Of a DNA stretch of 64,000 nt, positions 8,441 through 17,417 are shown piece by piece. Made by a program: the position numbers and the translations under genes. Source of the DNA: JBFAPK01 sp040676675 (GTDB lineage: Bacteria; Actinomycetota; Actinomycetes; Mycobacteriales; Micromonosporaceae). The notes under the pieces are model-generated. The model did no database searches. It saw only the letters and a program-made list of their open reading frames with translations, and had not been told where the DNA came from. Location: NCBI RefSeq assembly GCF_040676675.1, contig NZ_JBFAPK010000002.1, positions 434,001 through 498,000 of the forward strand, given 5' to 3'. Each line of letters starts with the position of its first letter. Position 1 is the first letter of the stretch.

Positions 8441-9691
8441 TCAGGCGTGCTGCACGGCGGGCGGCATCCTCCGGGCGAGCCGGAGCAGGGCCACGCTCGC
8501 CACCGCGGTCACCACCGCCACGATCAGCCACAGCAGCCGCGCGTCGAACGCGACGAGCCCGGCGAACGCGCCCGGCGTGGCGACCGCCGACACCGCCCAG
8601 GTGAGCTGGTACACGGCCAGGTACCGGCCCCGGTACGCCTCGGGCGCCAACGCGGCGGCCAGCGAGGCCGAGGGCCGGGCGTGCAGCAGTTCACCGAGGG
8701 TGCAGAGCACGACCGCGAGCGCGAGCCCGACCGCCCGGGCGGGGCCGGCCGGCAGCGCCGCCGCGAGGGCGAAGGCACCGAACGACACGACGAAGACCAG
8801 GCCGGCCAGGGCCATGGCGTGCGTACGCCGGGCCCTCCGTTGCCAGCGCAGCACCGGAAGTTGGCCGGCGGCCACGAGAATGGTGTTGAGCGTGAAGAGC
8901 AGGCCGAGCAGCCCGGCGGGAGCGTGCAGCACCACCGTGGCGTAGAGCGGGATGGCGATCGGGATCACGCTGTGCGCGCCGGTGAAGGCCAACTCGGCGA
9001 GGGTCAGCCGCCGGAACGCCGGGTCCCGGAACACCCGCCCGTACCCCGCGAACAGGTCCCGCGGTCGCTGCCGCACCAGGGCGCGGTTGGCGTGACCCGA
9101 CCGGCCGGTCGCGGCGAGCAGCACCGCCGCGACCAGGAAGCTCGCGGCGTTCAGCACCGCGATCAGGCGGTACCCCGAGTCGCCGGCGAACTGCACGGCC
9201 CCGGCGGCGAGCAGCCCGCCGATGCCGAGACCGACGTTACGTCCGGTGCCGACCAGGGCGTACAGCCGGTCCCGGGCGGCGCCCCGGGCGTGGTCCGCGA
9301 CGTACGCGCTGTTGGCGGGGTAGAAGCTGCGGTCGCCCGCCGAGACCACGGCCGCGACCACGACGAACATCGCGAAACCGTGCACCAGCGGGTAACAGGC
9401 GAACCCGATGACCCGCAACAGGTACGAGGCGATGAGAACCTGGCGGGCGCCGAACCGGTCCGCGGCGACCCCGGCGAGCGGGTTGGCGGCCAGCCCGGCG
9501 AGCGCGGCGACCGTGAGTCCGAGTCCGACGGTCTGCACCGGAAGATCGGTGACCGCCCGGATGAAGACCAGGGTGAAGGGCAGGTACAGGCCGGACCCCA
9601 ACGCGTCCACGAACATTCCGGCGAGGTATCCGGCGTGAGCGGCCCGGGAGGGTCTCTCGGTGGGCGCCTCCGCCGCGGTCGTAAGGATCAT
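8441..9691 (-). CDS. MFS transporter (drug-efflux type)
   Basis: A 416-aa, roughly 12-helix major facilitator. Motif A-like 'ADRFGARQVLIASYLLR' lies after helix 2, and the charged loop between helices 6 and 7 is short. The function is probably small-molecule export, substrate unknown. The ATG at 9691 is preferred over a TTG at 9724 because that TTG falls inside a near-perfect palindrome resembling a MerR operator; with the -10 placed at 9704-9699 the transcript would be nearly leaderless. The matching operator in front of the aldo/keto reductase (10416) suggests both genes answer to the MerR regulator between them. Confidence 0.82.
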   Translation of the reverse strand: MILTTAAEAPTERPSRAAHAGYLAGMFVDALGSGLYLPFTLVFIRAVTDLPVQTVGLGLTVAALAGLAANPLAGVAADRFGARQVLIASYLLRVIGFACYPLVHGFAMFVVVAAVVSAGDRSFYPANSAYVADHARGAARDRLYALVGTGRNVGLGIGGLLAAGAVQFAGDSGYRLIAVLNAASFLVAAVLLAATGRSGHANRALVRQRPRDLFAGYGRVFRDPAFRRLTLAELAFTGAHSVIPIAIPLYATVVLHAPAGLLGLLFTLNTILVAAGQLPVLRWQRRARRTHAMALAGLVFVVSFGAFALAAALPAGPARAVGLALAVVLCTLGELLHARPSASLAAALAPEAYRGRYLAVYQLTWAVSAVATPGAFAGLVAFDARLLWLIVAVVTAVASVALLRLARRMPPAVQHA

Positions 9692-9698
9692 GGAGGGG

Positions 9699-9729
9699 AG
9701 CTTGAAAGTTGAAGTCGACTCCAAGTCAA
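9699..9729 (-). promoter_or_regulatory. MerR-type promoter/operator of the MFS gene
   Basis: On the minus strand TTGACT (9729-9724) is followed by a 19-bp spacer and a weak -10 CAAGCT (9704-9699). The near-perfect dyad TTGGAGTCGACTTCAA (9724-9709, one mismatched pair) overlaps the -35 end. Long 19-bp spacers containing a dyad are the hallmark of MerR-activated promoters. Sixteen of 21 positions match the element at 10323, and every difference is a transition. Confidence 0.6.
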
Positions 9730-9846
9730 GTCCAGCGGCCGGGCCGCCGCGACCCGCCGTGGTACGGGTCTCCCCACCGCGAAACGAGGAATCGTCGCGC
9801 TACCCCTCGGCTACCCGCCACACATAGTCGCGGTCGCCGATCTGTA

Positions 9847-10305
9847 TCAGCCGGCAGATGCCATCGACGACCGCTCTTCGCCTGCCGGAGCGACCGGAGC
9901 GTGACATTGGTGCTCGCCGACACCGTCCGGGTCGAGGATGTCCTCGTACACCCCGACCTTGAACCTGATCAGGTCCAGGCATTCGGTGAGTTTGCCGATC
10001 TGGGTGGTGACGTACGCCTGGTGCTCCCGCAGCAGCGTGAGCCGTTCTTCCTCGTTGCCGACCCCCTGCCTGACGAGGTCGGCGTACCGGCGCAGCGCGG
10101 GCAGGGGCATGCCGGAGGCGCGCAGGATGATGCAGACGGTGAGCCAGTCCACGTCATCCTCGCCGTAGACGCGGCGCCCGCCCGGTCCGCGCCGCACGGG
10201 GTTGACGAAGAGACCCTCGTGCTCGTAGAAGCGCAGCGCGTGCACGCTCAGACCGGTGCGTTCGGCGACCTGCCCGATGCTCAGACTCGCGGTGACCTCA
10301 GCCAT
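9847..10305 (-). CDS. MerR-family transcriptional regulator
   Basis: A 152-aa regulator. The N-terminal winged helix reads 'LSIGQVAERTGLSVHALRFYEHEGL' (about 8-32), and a coiled-coil dimerisation helix follows (about 80-120). The only cysteines are C49 ('WLTVCIILR', in the DNA-binding half), C99 in the helix ('KLTECLDLI') and C139 near the C-terminus ('GEHQCHAPV'); this is not the metal-binding pattern of MerR/CueR, so a small-molecule or electrophile effector is more likely. Start ATG 10305 gives the family-typical N-terminus. It is divergent from the aldo/keto reductase across a perfect MerR dyad, and a similar dyad lies at the MFS promoter behind it. MerR regulators beside aldo/keto reductases and exporters typically switch on detoxification. 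Confidence 0.88.
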   Translation of the reverse strand: MAEVTASLSIGQVAERTGLSVHALRFYEHEGLFVNPVRRGPGGRRVYGEDDVDWLTVCIILRASGMPLPALRRYADLVRQGVGNEEERLTLLREHQAYVTTQIGKLTECLDLIRFKVGVYEDILDPDGVGEHQCHAPVAPAGEERSSMASAG

Positions 10306-10322
10306 ACGGCTCACGGTAGCGC

Positions 10323-10353
10323 TTGACCTAGAGCCGACTCTAGCTCCTAGGGT
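10323..10353 (+). promoter_or_regulatory. MerR-type promoter/operator of the aldo/keto reductase
   Basis: TTGACC (-35, 10323-10328), exactly 19 bp, then TAGGGT (-10, 10348-10353). The perfect inverted repeat CTAGAG-CCGA-CTCTAG (10328-10343) fills the spacer. This is the canonical layout of a MerR-activated promoter and lies between the divergent regulator and reductase. Confidence 0.8.
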
Positions 10354-10415
10354 CCCCGTGATCGACGCCTCCGTCGCTCCCCGCAACCGGTCGAATCAGT
10401 AAGGAAGACCCCACC

Positions 10416-11465
10416 ATGCGCTATCGCATCCTCGGCGGAACCGGCATCGAAGTCAGCGCCTACTGCCTCGGGACCATGATGTTCCAGGCTGTCGGCAACC
10501 CCGACCACGACGATTGCGTACGCATCATCCACGCCGCCCTCGACCAGGGCATCAATTTCGTCGACACCGCCGACATGTACGGAGTTGGCGAGTCCGAGGA
10601 GATTGTGGGAAAGGCGCTGCGCGGACGCCGCGACGACGTCGTACTGGCTACCAAGGTGCATTTCCAGATGGGTGAGGGGCGCAACCGCGGTGGCAATTCA
10701 CGGCGCTGGATCCTCACGGCGGTCGAGGACAGCCTCCGGCGCCTGGACACCGACTGGATCGACCTCTACCAGGTCCACCGCCCCGACCCCTCGACCGACA
10801 TCGAGGAGACCCTCTCGGTGCTCAGCGACCTCGTGCGACAGGGCAAGATCCGCGCCTTCGGCTGCTCGACGTTCCCGCCCGAGGAGATCGTCGAGGCGCA
10901 CCACGTCTCCGAACGTCGTGGCCTCGGACGGTTCCGTACCGAGCAGCCGCCGTACTCGATCCTGGCCCGCGGGATCGAAACCTCGCTCCTGCCCGTCTGC
11001 GCGCGCTACGGCATGGGGGTGCTGGTCTGGAGCCCGCTGGCCTTCGGGTTCCTGACCGGCAAGTACCGCAAGAACCAGCCCGTCGACCTGTCGACCGGCC
11101 GTCCCACCATCCGGCCGGAACGATTCGACCCCGCGATCGCGGAGAACGCCGCCAAGCTCGACGCCGTCGAGCAGCTCGTCGAACTGGCGGCGAGCATCGG
11201 CTGCACCCTCCCGCAGCTGGCCGTGGCGTTCACGGTGGCCCACCCGGCCGTCACCTCCGCGATCATCGGACCGCGGACCATGCCGCAGCTGGAGGACCTC
11301 CTCAAGGGCGCCGCCCTCACCCTGGACGACGCGACCCTCGACCGGATCGACGAGATCGTGCCGCCCGGAACCGACCTGTACCACCCCAACGCCCCCTTCC
11401 CCCCGCGTTCACTGACCGACACCGCACGGCGTCGCCGCCCGCTCGCCGACCGCGCCGCGGCCTGA
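10416..11465 (+). CDS. Aldo/keto reductase
   Basis: A 349-aa (alpha/beta)8 NADPH-dependent oxidoreductase of the AKR superfamily (YghZ/GpsA-like open group). The catalytic tetrad is visible as Asp50, Tyr55 ('FVDTADMYGVGESEE'), Lys80 ('LATKVHF') and His121 ('YQVHRPDP'). It reduces aldehydes or ketones; the physiological substrate cannot be read from sequence. AAGGA lies upstream of the ATG at 10416. It is driven by a MerR-type promoter and followed 14 nt later by an MFS exporter, so it is probably part of an inducible carbonyl- or drug-detoxification unit. Confidence 0.9.
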   Translation: MRYRILGGTGIEVSAYCLGTMMFQAVGNPDHDDCVRIIHAALDQGINFVDTADMYGVGESEEIVGKALRGRRDDVVLATKVHFQMGEGRNRGGNSRRWILTAVEDSLRRLDTDWIDLYQVHRPDPSTDIEETLSVLSDLVRQGKIRAFGCSTFPPEEIVEAHHVSERRGLGRFRTEQPPYSILARGIETSLLPVCARYGMGVLVWSPLAFGFLTGKYRKNQPVDLSTGRPTIRPERFDPAIAENAAKLDAVEQLVELAASIGCTLPQLAVAFTVAHPAVTSAIIGPRTMPQLEDLLKGAALTLDDATLDRIDEIVPPGTDLYHPNAPFPPRSLTDTARRRRPLADRAAA

Positions 11466-11479
11466 GCGGGCTGGTCGCG

Positions 11480-12781
11480 GTGCGTCAGTTGCCGAACCGG
11501 GGGAGACCGACGTCCCCCCGTCTCCCTCGCGCCTTCCGAGTCTTCTGGTTCGGGGAAACCGTCAGCCTGTTCGGGACCGCGACCACGGCGACGCTGCTGT
11601 CGCTGCTCGCGGCCACGCAGCTGGATGCCGGTCCGGGCTGGATGGGTTTCCTCGCGGCCGCGAGCTGGTCGCCCTGGCTGATCCTCGGTCTGCCAGCCGG
11701 CGCGCTCGTCGACCGCTGGCCGCCCCGCACCACGATGATCGTGAGCGATCTGATCGCGGCCACCGCCGCCGCGGCGGTACCGGTCCTGTGGCTGACCGAC
11801 ATGCTGTCGCTTCCGGCGCTGGTCACGGTCGCGTTCGTGATCGGTTCGTGCGCCGTGGTCTTCCGGGCCGCGCTGCCCCGACTCGTCACCCGCGTGGTCG
11901 ACCCGGAGCAGCTCGGAACCGCGAACTCCATGCTGTACGCCACGGAGTCGGCCAGCACCGTCGTCGGACCGGGGCTGGCCGGCCTGATCGCCCAGGCCGT
12001 GTCCGCCGCGGTCGGCATGCTCCTCGACGCGGTCAGCTACCTCGTATCGGCGGCCTGCCTCGCCCGAACCCGCCTCGCGGCCCGCACACCCGATCACGCC
12101 GTGGCCGTACCGGAAGAGTCCCTGCCCCGGCGCATCCGGGCCGGCGTCAACGTCGTCGCCCACGATCGTTACCTGCGGTACTTCGCCGGCCTGGCCGCGG
12201 TCCAGAACTTCGGTCTCACCGGCCTGCTCTCCCTCCAGGTCCTCTTCCTGGTCGACGAGCTCGCCGCACCACAGGCCGTGACGGGACTCGTGCTCGCCAC
12301 CGGCGGCGTCGGTGGCGTCATCGGCGGGCTGCTCGGCCCGCACGTCGCCCGCCGGCTCGGCACCGCGCGCGGCCCGATCGCGTTACAGCTCACCAGTTGC
12401 GGCTGCCTGCTGGTGCTACTGGCCGGCCCCGGCGCCGGGGTCGCCTGGATGGCGGCCGGGTTGCTGCTGTGCGAGTTCGCGATCGTCGCGGACAACGTCA
12501 TCCGCACCACCTGGCGCCTCACCTACGTCCCTGACCACCTCCAGGCCCGGGTCAGCACCACGATCCAGATGCTCGCCTTCGCCGCGATGCCCGCATCCGG
12601 GCTCGTCTCCGGCTGGCTCGGCCAGCAACTCGGCGTCCGCACCGCTCTGGCGATCATGCTCGGCGTCTACGTCGCCGGCGCGCTCACCATGCCGTTCGGC
12701 CCGTTCCGGGGCCTGCGCGACCTCCCCGCCCCGCCCCGGCCCGAGCGGCTCCTCGAAGAGGCCGCTGCCGCGGCACGATGA
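11480..12781 (+). CDS. MFS transporter (MFS_3 / macrolide-exporter type)
   Basis: A 433-aa, 12-helix permease. The N-terminal 'FRVFWFGETVSLFGTATTATLLSLLA' is the typical first helix of the enterobactin/macrolide exporter group (MFS_3), and 'GLPAGALVDRWPPRTTMIVSDL' is its motif A. The start is the GTG at 11480, 14 nt after the aldo/keto reductase stop, so the two are probably co-transcribed from the MerR-type promoter. Export of a hydrophobic toxic compound is inferred from family and context. Confidence 0.85.
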   Translation: MRQLPNRGRPTSPRLPRAFRVFWFGETVSLFGTATTATLLSLLAATQLDAGPGWMGFLAAASWSPWLILGLPAGALVDRWPPRTTMIVSDLIAATAAAAVPVLWLTDMLSLPALVTVAFVIGSCAVVFRAALPRLVTRVVDPEQLGTANSMLYATESASTVVGPGLAGLIAQAVSAAVGMLLDAVSYLVSAACLARTRLAARTPDHAVAVPEESLPRRIRAGVNVVAHDRYLRYFAGLAAVQNFGLTGLLSLQVLFLVDELAAPQAVTGLVLATGGVGGVIGGLLGPHVARRLGTARGPIALQLTSCGCLLVLLAGPGAGVAWMAAGLLLCEFAIVADNVIRTTWRLTYVPDHLQARVSTTIQMLAFAAMPASGLVSGWLGQQLGVRTALAIMLGVYVAGALTMPFGPFRGLRDLPAPPRPERLLEEAAAAAR

Positions 12782-12950
12782 GCCAGGCGCCGCTGACCGT
12801 ACCGCCCCAGCGAAGACCTCGGCCACGCCGCGTGCCCGGCTGGATGTCGGGCGATCGGCTGGGCAGCCGTCGGACATGAGCACGACATCGTGGTCGGGCA
12901 GGCGATGCCGGTGGGGCGCGGCAGACCAGGGTGGCGACCTTCCGGCCACC

Positions 12951-13467
12951 GCGACCGCACGCGCCGCTCACACCGAGAGCGCCCTACCCGTCGTACCGGT
13001 CAGGTGCACCATCGTGGTCACCGACCCGGCCCGGCGACCCGTTGCGGCCGGCGCACCCGCGGTCACGGGCACGCGCGGCACCGTCGCCCTCGGCCGGCTC
13101 CCCGGCAACGGCACCTACACCGTCGCGTACCGGGTGGTCTCGGTCGACGGCCACCCGGTTCAGGGCTCCTACCCTTTCACCCTCGCGGTGCCGGACGCCC
13201 CGGCGGCGCCCGTGGCCGCGGTCACCCCGCCCGGCGCCGGCCGGGCCGACGGTACGCCCGCCGGCACCCGGGGCGTACCTGGGCCTCGGCGCCGGGCTCG
13301 TGGTCCTGGCCGGCGACTATCTCCTCTGGCGACGGCGCCGCCGCGGCGGCGAATCGTCCACCGGATGGCGGACCTCGCGGTGCGGCCGGAGCGAGCCCCA
13401 CTCCGGCCGCACCGCTGCGCCCCGGCGAGGCCCGGCCGGCCGGGTTGCCGGGAACCGCCCCGTATGA
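12951..13467 (+). pseudogene. CopC-domain copper-resistance protein relic (truncated, frameshifted)
   Basis: The reading frame at 12951-13275 holds the second half of a CopC beta-barrel: 'IVVTDPARRPVAAGAP', then 'GNGTYTVAYRVVSVDGHPV' and 'GSYPFTLAVP', the conserved CopC/YobA strands. The N-terminal strands with the copper-binding His region are missing, apart from a possible 'AAHTE' remnant. Near 13265-13275 the frame shifts by one base; the C-terminal membrane anchor 'AYLGLGAGLVVLAGDYLLW' followed by Arg residues continues in another frame. Internal deletion plus frameshift make it a decayed gene. Confidence 0.65.
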
Positions 13468-13551
13468 GCAGCCGCCAGCGACCGCTTCCCAGCAGCTGAA
13501 ACCCACTAGCCAAGATCGCCGGAAACACCGTCGGCGGGACGCACCCTCGAC

Positions 13552-13980
13552 TCATCGGTGGATGATGGCCTGCTCGAGCAGGTCCTGGAGGGCACGCTGC
13601 TGCTGGGTGCTGAGGCCGGCCAGCGGTGACTCCCGGGCGAGGAGTTCGAGCAGCCGTTCCCGGAGCGTGCTGCCCGCCGCGGTGAGGACGAGCTGCTTGG
13701 CACGGCGGTCGGTGGGGTGCGCGCGGCGCTCGATCAGGCCCTGCTTTTCGAGCTTGTCGACGACGAAGGTGGCGTTGGACGGCTCGCAGCTCATGCGCTC
13801 GGCGAGCTCGCGCATGGTCATCGGCCCGGTCATCTCCCGCAGCGCCGTCGCCTGGGCCGAGGTGAGACCCAGGGTGACGGCGCGTTCGCGTACGTGATTG
13901 GCGATCTGCTGGGCCAGCCCGTTCACCAGACCGCACAGCTCCCGCTCGGCGACGGCCTGCGATTCCGGGGGTGTCGTCAT
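13552..13980 (-). CDS. MarR-family transcriptional regulator
   Basis: A 142-aa winged-helix dimeric regulator. The core 'LTSAQATALREMTGPMTMRELAERMSCEPSNATFVVDKLEKQGLIERR' holds the recognition helix and start of the wing, followed by 'DRRAKQLVLTAAG'. It typically represses divergent genes and is released by phenolic or drug-like ligands. The ATG at 13980 is preferred (AGGA about 9 nt upstream); the in-frame ATG at 13989 is itself part of that AGGATG. It is divergent from a metallo-hydrolase/MFS pair across an AT-rich, dyad-containing region. Confidence 0.88.
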   Translation of the reverse strand: MTTPPESQAVAERELCGLVNGLAQQIANHVRERAVTLGLTSAQATALREMTGPMTMRELAERMSCEPSNATFVVDKLEKQGLIERRAHPTDRRAKQLVLTAAGSTLRERLLELLARESPLAGLSTQQQRALQDLLEQAIIHR

Positions 13981-14000
13981 GCGCGCCATCCTAGCAGGTC

Positions 14001-14052
14001 CATCAAGTCACCATATTTAGAACTTGAATGTTTCTAGCTTGATGCTTATGGT
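14001..14052 (+). promoter_or_regulatory. MarR-controlled divergent promoter/operator
   Basis: A + strand promoter is visible: TTGAAT (14024-14029), 17-bp spacer, TATGGT (14047-14052), aimed at the metallo-hydrolase. It overlaps TAGAA-9-TTCTA (14018-14036) and is enclosed by CATCAAG (14001-14007)/CTTGATG (14038-14044). A second TATGGT faces the regulator on the minus strand (14015-14010). This fits autoregulated MarR control. Confidence 0.6.
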
Positions 14053-14110
14053 GGCGTGGTCGCCGACACGGGATGCGGCGACGACCTGACCCGAGGAAGG
14101 GAACGCGACC

Positions 14111-15007
14111 ATGGCGAACTACGCGGCAGATGCGGTCGACCAGGACGGGCGGCTGCGGCGACCGGCGGGAATCCGCTCGGTGCGGCTGGGCGACACGACG
14201 GTGTCCTTCGTGCCGGACGGAGCCATCCAGGGAAAGCCGCGCGGCTGGCTGCCGGACACCACCGACGAGACCTGGGCCGCTCATCCGGAGTACCTGGATG
14301 CCTCCGGTCATCTGGTGGCGAGTATCGGTGGGCTGCTGGTGGAGAACGGCGACCGCGCCCTGTTGATCGATGCCGGGTGGGGGCCGGTGTCGCTGCCGGC
14401 CGAGCCGGGGAGTCCGAACGGCGCCGTTTCCGGTGGCGCGCTGCTGGACAGTCTGGCCAAGCTCGGCCGCAGCCCGAAGGAGATCGAGGCGGTGGCCTTC
14501 ACCCACCTGCACATCGATCACCTCGGCTGGGCGTGGCATCCCGCCCTCGGCGGTGACCAGCCCGTGTTCGCCCATGCCGAGTACCTGGTGGCCGAGCCGG
14601 AATGGGCCCACCGCGACCTGCTTGCCCAGGGCATCACCGACGAGGAGGCCACCGCGCTGGCACCGCGCGTGCGTACGGTGACGGACGGGCAGGAGGTCTT
14701 CCCTGGCGTACGGGTCCGGATCACCGGCGGTCACACGGCCGGGCACGCGCAGTACGTCATCACCGGGGGCGGCCAGCGGATGATCGCCTTCGGCGACGCC
14801 CTGCACTCGCCGATCCAGGTGGACCACCCCGAATGGTCCTGCGTCTACGACCATGACCGGGTCCGGTCCGCCGACCACCGCCGTCAACTCGTCGCCGAAC
14901 TGGCCGAGCCCGACACGATCGGCTTCGGCATCCACTTCGCCGACGCGGTGTTCGGTCAGGTACGTCGCGATGGCGCCGGCCCCGCCTGGCGCCCGCTGGG
15001 CAGCTGA
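14111..15007 (+). CDS. Metallo-beta-lactamase-fold hydrolase
   Basis: A 298-aa hydrolase. The MBL zinc motif HxHxDH is present as 'THLHIDHLGW' (His132, His134, Asp136, His137), with 'GGHTAGH' (His208), 'FGDALH' (Asp229) and a final His275 ('GIHFAD'). This order matches the quorum-quenching lactonase/glyoxalase-II-like branch that uses two metals to hydrolyse lactones, thioesters or similar. No signal peptide is seen, so it is cytoplasmic. GAGGAAGG precedes the ATG. It is divergent from a MarR regulator and followed 18 nt later by an MFS transporter: a hydrolyse-and-export detoxification pair is inferred. Confidence 0.87.
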   Translation: MANYAADAVDQDGRLRRPAGIRSVRLGDTTVSFVPDGAIQGKPRGWLPDTTDETWAAHPEYLDASGHLVASIGGLLVENGDRALLIDAGWGPVSLPAEPGSPNGAVSGGALLDSLAKLGRSPKEIEAVAFTHLHIDHLGWAWHPALGGDQPVFAHAEYLVAEPEWAHRDLLAQGITDEEATALAPRVRTVTDGQEVFPGVRVRITGGHTAGHAQYVITGGGQRMIAFGDALHSPIQVDHPEWSCVYDHDRVRSADHRRQLVAELAEPDTIGFGIHFADAVFGQVRRDGAGPAWRPLGS

Positions 15008-15025
15008 CCCACTCCGGGACTGATC

Positions 15026-16315
15026 ATGACAATGACGATCAACCGCAGCCTGCCCGTCCACTCGACCGTACGGCACTGGCCGGGAGTCGTCGCAGCCGCG
15101 CTGACCGCGACCGTGACGGTGATGCCCGGTTTCACCATCGGGGCGCTCGCCCCGTCGATCGAGGCAGACCTGCAGATCTCCCGTAACGCCGTCGGACTGG
15201 CGATGAGCGTCTTCTACGCCGCGACCGCCTTCGGCTCGCCCGTCGCCAAACGGGTGGTCGTGCGGTTGCCGATTTCCACGGTCCTCGCCGTCGCGGCGCT
15301 GGTCGCGTCGGCGGTCATGCTGGTGGCCTCGCGGGCGACCGGGCCGGGGATGCTGACGGCGGCACTGCTGGTGGGCGGGTTGAGCAACGCACTCGTCCAG
15401 CCGGTGGCGGGCCGGCTGATCGCGGCACGTGTCCCGGAACACCGGCGTTCGCTCGCCGCGGGCGCGATCGGCGCGGCGCTGGGAGCCGGCACGGTCGTCC
15501 CCGGCCTGCTGGTCGCCCTGGTCCTGCCGGCGTACGGCTGGCGGGCCGCCCTGCTCGCCGCCGGTATCGTCGCGCTCGTACCGGCCGCGTTCGCCCCGCT
15601 GACCCGGGCACCCGACCGCCCGCGGCCGACGAGGCAGAGGGAGACCAGCGAGGCCGGCGGCGCCGGTCGCGCCAGTGCGGCCCGTGGGTCCGGCGGGGCC
15701 GGCGGCGAGGCCGGTCGGACGGGTCAGTCCGGTCCGGCCGGCGACGGACAACGGACTCTCGGGCGGGTACTCGCGCTCTGGGCGCTGGCGGCGGCGCTCT
15801 CCGCGACCGGTAACAACGCGGTAGCCACGTACTTCGTCGAACTGGGCACCCACGCCGGGCTGGGCACCGCCCTAACGGGGAACCTGCTGTCGCTCAGCGC
15901 CCTGTTCGCCATCGCCGTACGGATCACCGCCGGGGCGCTCACCGACCGGGCTCCCCGCCGCAACCCGGCTGTCATCGTCACGATGATGCTCACCGGCGGC
16001 CTCGGGCTGGCACTGATCGCGATCGGGACGTCGACGACCTTCGTGCTCGGTGCGATCCTGGCCTTCTCCGCGGGCTGGGGCTGGACGGGGCTCCTGCTCG
16101 CCACCACGCTGCGCCTGGTACCCGGCCGGACCGAGGACGCCGGGCACACCGTGCAGGTCGGCGTCTACGCGGGCGCGACCATCGCACCGTTCGCCTTCGG
16201 TGCCCTCTCCAGCACCTTCGGGTTCCCGGCTACCGCCCTCGTCGCCGCCGTCGCCGCCGTCGCCGCGGCGGCGGCGATGGCCTCGGGGGCGCTGCTGCTG
16301 CGACGCTCGGGATGA
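15026..16315 (+). CDS. MFS transporter
   Basis: A 429-aa permease with about 12 helices and an unusually Gly/Ala/Arg-rich central cytoplasmic loop (about 200-250, repeats of GGAG/RTG). Its N-terminal 'VTVMPGFTIGALAPSIEADLQISRNAVGLAMSVFYAATAFGSP' resembles the cyanate/2-nitroimidazole (CynX-like) branch. It starts 18 nt after the metallo-hydrolase and probably shares the MarR-controlled promoter. Substrate unknown. Confidence 0.83.
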   Translation: MTMTINRSLPVHSTVRHWPGVVAAALTATVTVMPGFTIGALAPSIEADLQISRNAVGLAMSVFYAATAFGSPVAKRVVVRLPISTVLAVAALVASAVMLVASRATGPGMLTAALLVGGLSNALVQPVAGRLIAARVPEHRRSLAAGAIGAALGAGTVVPGLLVALVLPAYGWRAALLAAGIVALVPAAFAPLTRAPDRPRPTRQRETSEAGGAGRASAARGSGGAGGEAGRTGQSGPAGDGQRTLGRVLALWALAAALSATGNNAVATYFVELGTHAGLGTALTGNLLSLSALFAIAVRITAGALTDRAPRRNPAVIVTMMLTGGLGLALIAIGTSTTFVLGAILAFSAGWGWTGLLLATTLRLVPGRTEDAGHTVQVGVYAGATIAPFAFGALSSTFGFPATALVAAVAAVAAAAAMASGALLLRRSG

Positions 16316-16395
16316 CCAGCCGCGCCGGCTGAGACACCGCCACGAGAACTCCTGCCAGCAGACGCTGGTCGTTCCCGGGCGGGAGGTGAGCAGGG

Positions 16396-16575
16396 GTGAG
16401 CGGCAGCCGTGGATCGTCTCGGACGAGGTGCGGGCCGAGATGGCACGTGCCGCCGCCCCGCCCGCCAGGCCGGCACCGGTACCCCGGCCGCAAGCCCCGG
16501 GACGACCGCAGGATGTCGTGCGGCAGCCTGTTCGTGCCGTGCACGCGCAGCCGGACGCCTCCGGGGAGTAGCGCG
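16396..16575 (+). mobile_element. IS5-family transposase N-terminal relic
   Basis: Two frames together recreate the start of an IS5/IS4-like transposase: 'RQPWIVSDEVRAEM' in one frame, then 'RHRYPGRKPRDDRRMSCGSLFVPCT' in the other, matching the family pattern 'W.vsDElWa.iepLLP....r.GRkplddR..l.GILFVL.TG'. A frameshift near 16460 and the loss of everything downstream show it is dead. It fills most of the 16316-16624 gap next to the secretion-type island. Confidence 0.6.
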
Positions 16576-16624
16576 GAGAGCGGTGGAGCAGCGGGCAGGC
16601 TGTTCGAGGACCCCGGCGCCACTC

Positions 16625-17311
16625 TCACGGCCGGCTGTCGAGGTGGTGCGCCACCCGCAGTAGCGGGCCGACCATCGCGGGAATGTGTTGCGGCGCCTCG
16701 ATCGCGCCGGGGCGGTAGGTGAGCAGTTCCGGACCGTAGACGCTCCAGGGCGGCACGGCTCCGGCGAGGTGTTCGTCGATCAGCGCCGGGCCGACGAAGC
16801 GACGGACCGCGCCGGGGTCGGCGCTGTCGACCCGGTACTTCCGGTCGAACTCGTCGTGTCCGGTCGCGTTGCCGCCGCCGACGAGACGGCGACCGAGCCG
16901 GGACATCGAGGACCGCGGCTCGACCGCGAGCGCCGGATAGCTGCGCGCCAGCCGTACGACGACCACGGTGAAGGCATGGGTCTGGGTCGTCTGCCCGACG
17001 CTGGTGCCACCCTGACCGTCGGAGGTCGTGGTCGTCTGCGTCTCGCTGTAGGAGTATTCGGCCACGCTCACCTGTCGGCCGTGCACCGTCGCCGAGATCG
17101 CCAGCGACACCCCGCGCGGATTGCCGCCCGGCAGCCGAGACCCCCAGTTCACCGACGGGTTCGGTGTGATCGTCCAGCCGTGCTGGCTCGCCCACCGCGT
17201 CAGGCGGTCCCGCCGCCGCCGCTCACGAGCCGAATTCAGTACCCAAACGACGACGAACAGCGCGGTCGCGCCCAGGCAGCCGACGCCGAGGAGCAACGGC
17301 AGAACCTCCAC
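16625..17311 (-). CDS. Single-pass membrane protein of unknown function
   Basis: A 228-aa protein with one N-terminal membrane helix (about 3-25, 'LPLLLGVGCLGATALFVVVWVL') followed by a basic stop-transfer stretch and a cytoplasmic domain rich in beta strands ('VSVAEYSYSETQTTTT', 'HAFTVVVVRLA'). It resembles DUF3137-type membrane proteins only in layout. The GTG at 17311 has GGAGG 7-12 nt upstream; the frame runs further upstream without a plausible signal. It is last in the leftward arm of the YbaB/WXG island and separated by about 106 nt from the next gene, so membership of that operon is possible but unproven. Confidence 0.6.
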   Translation of the reverse strand: MEVLPLLLGVGCLGATALFVVVWVLNSARERRRRDRLTRWASQHGWTITPNPSVNWGSRLPGGNPRGVSLAISATVHGRQVSVAEYSYSETQTTTTSDGQGGTSVGQTTQTHAFTVVVVRLARSYPALAVEPRSSMSRLGRRLVGGGNATGHDEFDRKYRVDSADPGAVRRFVGPALIDEHLAGAVPPWSVYGPELLTYRPGAIEAPQHIPAMVGPLLRVAHHLDSRP

Positions 17312-17417
17312 GACTCTCCCTCCTCCGGCGCCCCGCCGGGTGTCTCCCGACCACCTGATCGGCCCCGGTCGTACGGTCGGGGCGATCATCCGCGTCGGGA
17401 CAACCCCCGCCGAGCCG

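Noticed and set aside
14003..15853. 616-codon minus-strand open frame
   Set aside because: It is opposite the well-supported metallo-hydrolase and MFS genes; its sequence is low-complexity and Arg/Gly-rich.
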